From NCBI GenBank assembly GCA_040905965.1, contig JBBDQP010000071.1, positions 1 through 28,344 of the forward strand: a stretch of DNA of 28,344 bases, written 5' to 3'. Below the pieces are notes generated by a model. The model was not told the origin of the DNA, searched no databases, and saw only the letters and a list, made by a program, of their open reading frames with translations. The DNA comes from DATHWB01 sp040905965. GTDB taxonomy: Bacteria > Actinomycetota > Acidimicrobiia > Spongiisociales > ZC4RG35. Shown here piece by piece: positions 23,128 to 28,344 of the stretch (position 1 is the stretch's first letter; every line of letters begins with the position of its first letter). The translations under genes were made by a program, and so were the position numbers.

Positions 23128-23835
23128 TCAGGACACGAGGATGCGACGACAGTGTGTGCATCGCGGCGGGTCGTACTCCTGAGCTTCAGACTGTTCGGGT
23201 GACGACAGTGCCAGATGACAGCCGCCACAGTGGCCGTGTTCGAGTCGCCCGACAGCCACACCCTCCTTGGTCTTGCGTAGCGTTTCGTAGAGTTCGAGGA
23301 GGTCAGCGGGTATCGAAGGCACGATCTCGGACTTTCGCTCTTCACGACGACCCAAGTCCAGGTCGATCTCTTTCCACTGCTCCCCGATCCGCGCTTCGAG
23401 ATCCTTCTCGATGCTGAGGGCATCGGCGATGGCCTGCTCGGCGGCGGCGACCTCGGCATCGAGGGCCTCACGCGTATCGAGAAGTTTGAGAACCCGCTCT
23501 TCGAGCGCACTCTGCTGACCGCGCAACGAGGTCACCTCCAAACGCTTGTGCTCGGTCTCGCGCCCGCTCATCCCACCTGCGTACAGCCGGGTCTCTGACT
23601 CCTGGAGGCGGGATTCGAGCATCTCGAGCTCGCCCTCCGCTTTGTCGAGGTCGAGCGACATCTGGCGATGGCGGACCTGGATCTCTCCAAGATCGGACTC
23701 GAGCGCCCGGCGCTTCTCGTTGGCCTGGCGGTATCGCGCGAGTTCGGGCAGCGACGAGCGCCGTTCGAGCAGCCGATCGATCTGAAGATCGACCTCTTGC
23801 AGGTCGAGCAGGTCGGAAAGGGCAGGAATCTCCAT
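23128..23835 (-). CDS. C4-type zinc ribbon coiled-coil protein
   Basis: In this 235-residue protein, residues 5-180 form a long coiled coil rich in Glu, Arg and Leu (for example ALESDLGEIQVRHRQMSLDL), and the C-terminus is a zinc ribbon with Cys203-GG-Cys206 and Cys226-TH-Cys229. Families of this kind (COG1579) are thought to bind nucleic acid and are often next to Nif3-like genes, as here. The ATG at 23835 has GGAG five bases upstream; a TTG one codon earlier is less likely. It follows the Nif3-like gene after 31 bases. Confidence 0.92.
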   Translation of the reverse strand: MEIPALSDLLDLQEVDLQIDRLLERRSSLPELARYRQANEKRRALESDLGEIQVRHRQMSLDLDKAEGELEMLESRLQESETRLYAGGMSGRETEHKRLEVTSLRGQQSALEERVLKLLDTREALDAEVAAAEQAIADALSIEKDLEARIGEQWKEIDLDLGRREERKSEIVPSIPADLLELYETLRKTKEGVAVGRLEHGHCGGCHLALSSPEQSEAQEYDPPRCTHCRRILVS

Positions 23836-23866
23836 CAAAGCTCCGTCGTTCGTGCGGGAGGCGAGG

Positions 23867-24949
23867 CTATCGCCATGGCGTCGGGTCGTAGCCGGTGAGG
23901 TCGACCAGGGTCGCTTCTGAGCAGGCGCGCCGTACTACCTCGACCAGTGCGACCATTCCGGGACGTTCGGTGGCGGCGTGGCCGGCGTCGATGATCGACA
24001 TCCCCCGGTCACGGGCCTCGAGCGCCCGATGGTGATCGACGTCGCCGGTGACGACGACATCCGCCCCTGCCGCTCTTGCGGCTGCGAGGAACGATGCGCC
24101 CGACCCGGGAAGCACCGCCACCGTGTCCGCTCGATCCGAAGCCCTGGTGACCCGCAAACCGACCTGGCCGAGACTCGTGCCAACCTGGTCGACGAGCGCG
24201 TCGAAGGAGCCGCCGTGGCGCCCGACCCGTCCGATGAACCGTCCATTCGAGACAGTCTCGTAGACGTCGTATGCGGGCTCTTCGTACGGATGGGCCGAGA
24301 CCATCGCAGCAGTCACCACATCAGCGGTTGCCGGCGCAGTGAGCATTTCGAGACGAACTTCGTCGACACGGTTCGTACCCGCATCTCCCACGGAGGGTGT
24401 CGCAGCCTCGCCCGCGTCGAACGCACCAGTCCCGGCGATCCGGAAGCTGCATCCCGAATAATTACCAATCCGACCGCCACCGGCGTCGGTCATTGCACTC
24501 GCAACGGCCTCGATCGCCTCGGCAGGAACGAAGGTGACGATCTTCACCGAGGGTGCAGGCCCTGAGGGACCGAACGGCCTGAGATCTGACAGCCCAAGGA
24601 CGTCGGCCAACGAGTCGGACGTCCCTCCGGGTGCCGCGTCGAACGAAGTGTGGGCGACTGCAACAGAAACGCCGAGGCGAGCCAGACGCCACGCCCTGCC
24701 ACTGGGCGTCGCCCCCGCCACGAACCGGTTCGTGGGTCGAAAGAGCAGCGGGTGGTAGGTAATGAGAAGATCGGGTCGGCTGGCCTCGACGGCATCGACC
24801 ACCTCTTCGGTGATCTCGTGGCAGACGCCGACGCTGCCGACATCGGCCGCGCTGTTCCCGAGTTGCAAACCGGCCGGATCCCATGACGCCGACGACGAGG
24901 CAGGAACCGCCTGGTCGAGACGGGAGAGGACTTCGGAGACGGTGGGCAT
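23867..24949 (-). CDS. Nif3-like dinuclear metal center protein (DUF34/YbgI)
   Basis: This 360-residue protein is of the long type, with the central PII-like insertion (about 130-240, starting SVKIVTFVPAEAIEAVASAM and containing AHPYEEPAYDVYE). Metal ligands are visible: His66 in TYHPLLF (Tyr replaces the first His of the common HHP), Asp104 in HTSFDAAPGG, and His/Glu in the C-terminal block IIDAGHAATE. Structure is well known but function is not; GTP cyclohydrolase 1 type 2 is the usual label, and a role in metal handling has been suggested. ATG at 24949. First gene of a probable operon with the zinc-ribbon, membrane hydrolase and lipoprotein genes, divergent from the helix-hairpin-helix gene. 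Confidence 0.93.
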   Translation of the reverse strand: MPTVSEVLSRLDQAVPASSSASWDPAGLQLGNSAADVGSVGVCHEITEEVVDAVEASRPDLLITYHPLLFRPTNRFVAGATPSGRAWRLARLGVSVAVAHTSFDAAPGGTSDSLADVLGLSDLRPFGPSGPAPSVKIVTFVPAEAIEAVASAMTDAGGGRIGNYSGCSFRIAGTGAFDAGEAATPSVGDAGTNRVDEVRLEMLTAPATADVVTAAMVSAHPYEEPAYDVYETVSNGRFIGRVGRHGGSFDALVDQVGTSLGQVGLRVTRASDRADTVAVLPGSGASFLAAARAAGADVVVTGDVDHHRALEARDRGMSIIDAGHAATERPGMVALVEVVRRACSEATLVDLTGYDPTPWR

Positions 24950-25032
24950 CGGCGCCGCATCGTACCGGCACGTTTCGGTCTGGCGTCTGGCGGGTATGTG
25001 CCAATTACGACGACACACCCACGAGGTGACAC

Positions 25033-25689
25033 ATGACACAGTCCACCATGCAACGCATCGCCCACACCGCAGTCGGAATTCCGGTGAGCGCCGTCAACGC
25101 CCTGATGGAGAGGCTGACTGATGCCCGCGCCACGCTCGAAGCATCCGCAGAGAAACTGTCGGCATCGGCGCGCGACGACATCGACCGATGGGCACTCGAA
25201 GGCGAAGAACTCGTCGATCGCATGATCACCCGCATCCGACGCGACGGTCCCGAAGCGGCGGCGACGCTGCGCGACACCATGCAAGGACTCGCTGCAACGG
25301 CCACGTCGCCGGTCAATGATGTCGCTGAGATCCCTGGGGTCGGCGAGGCCTACGCCGAGCGGATGCGAACAGAAGGAGTGACAACCGTCGCCGCCTTCCT
25401 GGCTCGTACCGACGACGAAGACTCGATGAAGCGATTCTCCGATGCGACCGGTATCGCCACCGGACGGATGAAGTCCTGGCGTTCCCGCATCGACCTGAAG
25501 GCGATCGACGGCATCGACGACGCCTACGACGGACTCCTGCGAGAAGCCGGGTACGTCTCGATCTCGGTGGTCGCCGCAGCCGATGCGGAAACGATGAGCG
25601 ACCGTCTGGCGGCCCTGTCCCCCGACCGGATGCCGTCTCGCACCACGATCGAAGGCTGGATCGCCTCCGCCGACAAACTCGAGCGCTGA
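25033..25689 (+). CDS. Helix-hairpin-helix (DUF4332-like) protein
   Basis: This 218-residue soluble protein has two parts. The first ~95 residues are long amphipathic helices (NALMERLTDARATLEASAEK, ELVDRMITRIRRDG). The second has two helix-hairpin-helix-like repeats, IPGVGEAYAERMRTEGVTTVAAF and, after FSDATGIATGRMKSWRSR, a second round at IDGIDDAYDGLLREAGYVS. DUF4332 proteins share this form and may bind DNA through the hairpins, but no function is proven. The ATG at 25033 has GAGGTG seven bases upstream. It is a single-gene unit ending in a strong terminator. Confidence 0.85.
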   Translation: MTQSTMQRIAHTAVGIPVSAVNALMERLTDARATLEASAEKLSASARDDIDRWALEGEELVDRMITRIRRDGPEAAATLRDTMQGLAATATSPVNDVAEIPGVGEAYAERMRTEGVTTVAAFLARTDDEDSMKRFSDATGIATGRMKSWRSRIDLKAIDGIDDAYDGLLREAGYVSISVVAAADAETMSDRLAALSPDRMPSRTTIEGWIASADKLER

Positions 25690-25710
25690 CACCAGACCAC
25701 CGACTCACGA

Positions 25711-25743
25711 ACCGAGAGGGGCCCGTCACGGGCCCCTCTCGGT
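25711..25743 (+). terminator. Terminator hairpin after the helix-hairpin-helix gene
   Basis: ACCGAGAGGGGCCCG and its exact reverse complement form a 15-bp stem around a TCA loop, 21 bases after the stop codon. It is very similar in build to the hairpin at 11822-11854. There is no U run beyond CGTTG. Confidence 0.85.
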
Positions 25744-25792
25744 CGTTGACCGTATGCTCCTGACACGCCCGACGACCCGGCGGTGACGGACC

Positions 25793-27061
25793 ATCGACAT
25801 CACAGACCTCTTCGCCAGACTTGGTGCCGCTCTCGCCATAGGTCTCCTTGTGGGGTTGCAGCGCGAGTACGCAGGTCACGGTTCGGAGAAGGCGATGTTC
25901 GCCGGGGCCCGGACGTTCGCTCTCATAGGGCTTGCCGGCGGCGTGGCAGCACATTTATCCGATGCCGTGTCGAGTCCAGCCATCTTCGTTGCGGCCTTGT
26001 TGCTCATCGGCGCCCTCACCTTCATCGGATATTTCGTATCCACCACCCGGGACGGCGATGTCGGTCAGACGACGGAGGTTGCGGCGATCGTCGTCTTCCT
26101 GTCCGGAGGGCTGGCAGTGGTCGGCAACCTCGCTGTGGCGGCGGCGATCGGTGTGGCAACCACGACACTGCTGACGCTCAAGCCTCAGACCCGAAAGCTG
26201 GCGGCGAATCTCGATCCGCAGGACGTCTATGCCACGGTGAAATTTGCGGTACTCGCCCTGCTCGTGCTTCCGATCCTCCCCACCGAGACGTTCGGACCGT
26301 CACCGTTCGATGCCGCCAGCCCGTTCCGTGTCGGACTGATGGTCCTGTTCATCTCCGGACTGTCCTTCGTGGGATACGCCCTCATCCAATTCGTAGGGCC
26401 CCAGCGCGGCGTGGTTCTCACGGGCGTCCTCGGGGGCCTCGTCTCTTCGACCGCCGTCACACTCACGTTGTCGGGCCAGAGCAAGAAGTCAGACGAACTG
26501 GCCTACCCACTGGCGCTGGGACTGCTCATGGCCTGGGCGATCATGTTCGCCCGGGTCATCGTCGAAGTTGCAGTCGTCAACCCTGCGCTGCTTTCGGAGG
26601 TGTGGCCGTCGATCACTGCTGGTGGCGTGGCGGGTCTGGCAGCGGCATCCTTCATCTACGCCCGCCAGCGCTCCGGCAGCAACCCACTCGAAGACGCAGA
26701 GTTCAAGAACCCGTTCCGGCTGATGCCGGCGCTGCAGTTCGGTCTCCTCTACGGGGTGATCCTGATCATCTCCAAGGCGGCATCAGAGTCCTTCGGTGAC
26801 GCCGGCGTGTACTTCTCGGCGGTGGCCTCCGGAATCGCCGACGTCGACGCCGTCACTCTGTCGCTGGCGGAACTGTCGATCGGCGATGGAACGATCGCCA
26901 ACGCCACGGCGGCCAACGCCATCGCCTTGGCGGCGGTCACCAACACGCTGGTGAAGGGGCTCATCGTGCTGGCAATCGGACACGGAAGGCTGCGCCGGAT
27001 CATCATCCCCGGCATCGTCGCCATGGTGGGCGCCACGCTGCTGGTCGCCGCGCTGGTGTGA
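25793..27061 (+). CDS. MgtC/DUF4010-family membrane protein, start codon apparently ATC
   Basis: The protein has 12 or so membrane segments. It begins with an MgtC-like half (FARLGAALAIGLLVGLQREYAG, GARTFALIGLAGG) and continues as DUF4010 (GPQRGVVLTGVLGGLVSSTAVT, FSAVASGIADVDAVTLSLAEL). The role is unknown; MgtC-like proteins relate to magnesium or envelope homeostasis. The frame opens after a stop at 25784-25786, and the family-like N-terminus IDITDLFARLG starts at ATC (25793), with GGTGA six bases upstream. The first standard start codon in frame is GTG at 25850, which would remove most of the first helix. Either a non-canonical ATC start or a one-base sequence error (ATG to ATC) explains this. 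A tRNA gene follows. Confidence 0.87.
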   Translation: MDITDLFARLGAALAIGLLVGLQREYAGHGSEKAMFAGARTFALIGLAGGVAAHLSDAVSSPAIFVAALLLIGALTFIGYFVSTTRDGDVGQTTEVAAIVVFLSGGLAVVGNLAVAAAIGVATTTLLTLKPQTRKLAANLDPQDVYATVKFAVLALLVLPILPTETFGPSPFDAASPFRVGLMVLFISGLSFVGYALIQFVGPQRGVVLTGVLGGLVSSTAVTLTLSGQSKKSDELAYPLALGLLMAWAIMFARVIVEVAVVNPALLSEVWPSITAGGVAGLAAASFIYARQRSGSNPLEDAEFKNPFRLMPALQFGLLYGVILIISKAASESFGDAGVYFSAVASGIADVDAVTLSLAELSIGDGTIANATAANAIALAAVTNTLVKGLIVLAIGHGRLRRIIIPGIVAMVGATLLVAALV

Positions 27062-27124
27062 TTCGAGTTGATCGCGCTCAGGCCGCCCTGGCAGGACACG
27101 GGCGGGCGCACGGGATGACCAGGT

Positions 27125-27154
27125 GTGACCTCACCCAGCGACCGCCACTACCCT
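27125..27154 (+). promoter_or_regulatory. Possible tRNA-Val promoter
   Basis: GTGACC (27125-27130) and TACCCT (27149-27154) are separated by 18 bases, and the mature tRNA begins 15 bases after the second box. Both match housekeeping -35 and -10 elements only in part. Confidence 0.4.
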
Positions 27155-27169
27155 TTCGGGTTCTGCATC

Positions 27170-27242
27170 GGGCCTGTAGCTCAGCTGGAAGAGCGCCACG
27201 TTTACACCGTGGATGTCGGCGGTTCGAACCCGTCCGGGCCCA
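27170..27242 (+). tRNA. tRNA-Val (anticodon UAC)
   Basis: The full cloverleaf folds: acceptor GGGCCTG with CGGGCCC, D stem GCTC/GAGC, anticodon stem CCACG/CGTGG with loop TTTACAC, T arm GGCGG-TTCGAAC-CCGTC, and A as the discriminator base. The anticodon TAC reads GUA/GUG valine codons. The CCA end is not encoded. A 6-bp hairpin, CGGACG-TGGG-CGTCCG, at 27306-27321 may act in termination. Confidence 0.96.
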
Positions 27243-27419
27243 CTCTTACCCCGCAGGGGGACGACCCCCCGGCACCCCCCGCTGTGCGTCTTCTGTGGGC
27301 TGAAACGGACGTGGGCGTCCGATCTGACCCTGGGTTCGAATGGACTTTTGGGGGCTCAACTTTGGGCGTATCGCAGCCGATAGAAGGGTGCAAGTACCCA
27401 ATTCGGACGGAAGCACTTC

Positions 27420-28344
27420 ATGTCATCGCGGCGAATGAACCCCTGGGACGCGGGCGACGAGGCGGTCCAGCAGTACCTCGACGGCATCGGCAAATTCGTG
27501 TTGCTCACTGCCGAGGACGAGGTCGCGCTCGCCAAGTCGATCGAAAAGGGACGCAAGGCCGAAATCGAACTCGAGGCCGAACCTGAGCATCCCGACAAGG
27601 TCAAGCTCGATGCCGAGATTCGCCAGGGCCTCGCCGCCCGGCGGCACTTCATTCAGGCGAACCTGCGTCTGGTCGTCTCGATCGCCAAGCGCTACCAGCG
27701 CTCCGGACTGCCGTTCCTCGACCTGATCCAGGAAGGCAACCTCGGGCTGATCCGAGCGGTCGAGAAGTTCGAATACTGCAAGGGCTTCAAGTTCTCCACC
27801 TACGCCACGTGGTGGATCCGTCAGTCGATCTCGCGATCCATCGCCGACAAGAGCCGGACGATCCGGATTCCGGTTCACATGATGGACACGATCGGCCAAG
27901 TCCGACAGGCGGACAACGAACTGACCAAGCGTCTCGGCCGCACTCCCACCGATGCGGAAATCGCCGAGGAGTCGGGTCTCACAGTGGACAAGGTGATCGA
28001 TGCCAAGAAGATCTCCCCCGAGACGATCTCGATCTTCGAACCAGTCGGTGAGGACTCGACCGTCCTCGGCGACTTCATCGAAGACGAAAGTGCCGAAGAT
28101 CCTTTCGAGATGGCACTCCTCGCCTCCCGCCTCGAAGACCTCGACGAGTACATGGAACGCCTCAACGACCGCGAGCGCACCGTGATCATCATGCGCTACG
28201 GGCTGGGGAACACCGAGCCCAGAACGCTCGACGAGGTCGGACGCCATTTCCACGTCACACGGGAACGCATCCGCCAGATCGAAGCGAAGGCGATCGCCAA
28301 GATGCGCAGGCCGGGACGGGTCCTGCGCGACGTCGCTGCTTTCT
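27420..28344 (+). CDS. RNA polymerase sigma-70 family factor (SigA/RpoD-like), 3' end beyond window
   Basis: 308 residues are present and no stop is reached. The sequence shows region 1.2 (DEAVQQYLDGIGKFVLLTAEDEV), regions 2.1-2.4 (NLRLVVSIAKRYQRSGLPFL, DLIQEGNLGLIRAVEKFEY, FSTYATWWIRQSISR), region 3 (RIPVHMMDTIGQVRQ) and region 4 with the promoter-reading helix (TLDEVGRHFHVTRERIRQIE). The start ATG at 27420 leaves almost no region 1.1, so this is either a short primary sigma factor or a group 2 sigma factor. GGAAGC lies six to ten bases before the ATG as a weak ribosome binding site. A possible promoter (AACTTTGGG and GATAGA at about 27380) is unconvincing. The 177 bases between the tRNA and this gene hold no other gene. 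Confidence 0.95.
   Translation, partial: MSSRRMNPWDAGDEAVQQYLDGIGKFVLLTAEDEVALAKSIEKGRKAEIELEAEPEHPDKVKLDAEIRQGLAARRHFIQANLRLVVSIAKRYQRSGLPFLDLIQEGNLGLIRAVEKFEYCKGFKFSTYATWWIRQSISRSIADKSRTIRIPVHMMDTIGQVRQADNELTKRLGRTPTDAEIAEESGLTVDKVIDAKKISPETISIFEPVGEDSTVLGDFIEDESAEDPFEMALLASRLEDLDEYMERLNDRERTVIIMRYGLGNTEPRTLDEVGRHFHVTRERIRQIEAKAIAKMRRPGRVLRDVAAF

Noticed and set aside
27327..27345. GGGTTCGAATGG resembling a second tRNA T arm
   Set aside because: The flanks do not pair into a T stem and no other tRNA arms fit around it.
27202..27393. Minus-strand reading frame ending in GPDGFEPPTSTV
   Set aside because: This is the well-known false protein made by reading a tRNA gene antisense.

Overview
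The window is a high-GC, gene-dense bacterial chromosome segment with little intergenic DNA and many 1-4 nt gene overlaps (GTGA, TGATG). Gene content points to an actinobacterium. It has the conserved trio of a histidine phosphatase (MSMEG_4193 type), a DUF3090 protein and a SCO1664-type kinase-like protein, an F420-dependent oxidoreductase of the glucose-6-phosphate dehydrogenase family, a DUF222/HNH endonuclease, and a type A RNase P RNA. A deep-branching actinobacterial lineage such as the Acidimicrobiia fits, but this is an inference from gene content only.

Layout. 1-1250 (-): partial membrane-anchored alpha/beta hydrolase. 1269-1420: two diverged 59-bp direct repeats. 1417-3892 (-): cbiM(N)-cbiQ-cbiO, an ECF-type nickel/cobalt importer, preceded by a TTGCAA-N5-TTGCAA palindrome that matches the actinobacterial Nur (nickel regulator) box. 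3936-4544 (-): TlpA/thioredoxin-like lipoprotein whose first catalytic cysteine is an in-frame UGA, followed at once by a hairpin that satisfies the bacterial SECIS rules. 4597-6061 (-): Fur-family regulator (candidate Nur) and trpD. 6157-6528 (+): small membrane protein. 6697-7070 (+): rnpB with a strong hairpin behind it. 7118-8914 (-): cation/proton antiporter. 9103-10194 (+): DUF222-HNH. 10466-11764 (-): DUF2254 membrane protein. 11874-12323 (-): four-helix-bundle protein.

12449-16129 (+): a run of five genes (SRAP/HMCES, phosphatase, DUF3090, SCO1664-like, APC permease). 16111-20484 (-): an adenosine deaminase / MoxR-like AAA+ / VWA operon that converges on the permease with a 19-nt overlap. 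20569-21561 (+): F420 oxidoreductase, ending next to a convergent cupin gene. 21937-24949 (-): operon of Nif3-like protein, C4 zinc-ribbon coiled-coil protein, membrane-bound metal-dependent hydrolase and lipoprotein. 25033-25689 (+): helix-hairpin-helix (DUF4332-like) protein with a perfect 15-bp terminator hairpin. 25793-27061 (+): MgtC/DUF4010 membrane protein that lacks a standard start codon where the family begins. 27170-27242 (+): tRNA-Val(UAC). 27420-end (+): sigma-70 factor, cut by the window end.

The most notable stretch is 3.9-5.0 kb, where a candidate nickel-sensing regulator, its predicted operator, the nickel/cobalt importer and a probable selenoprotein lie side by side. The selenoprotein has not been recognised as one reading frame because the UGA splits it into two apparent ORFs. 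No insertion sequences, CRISPR arrays or prophage genes were seen, and no gene-free stretch exceeds 300 bases.
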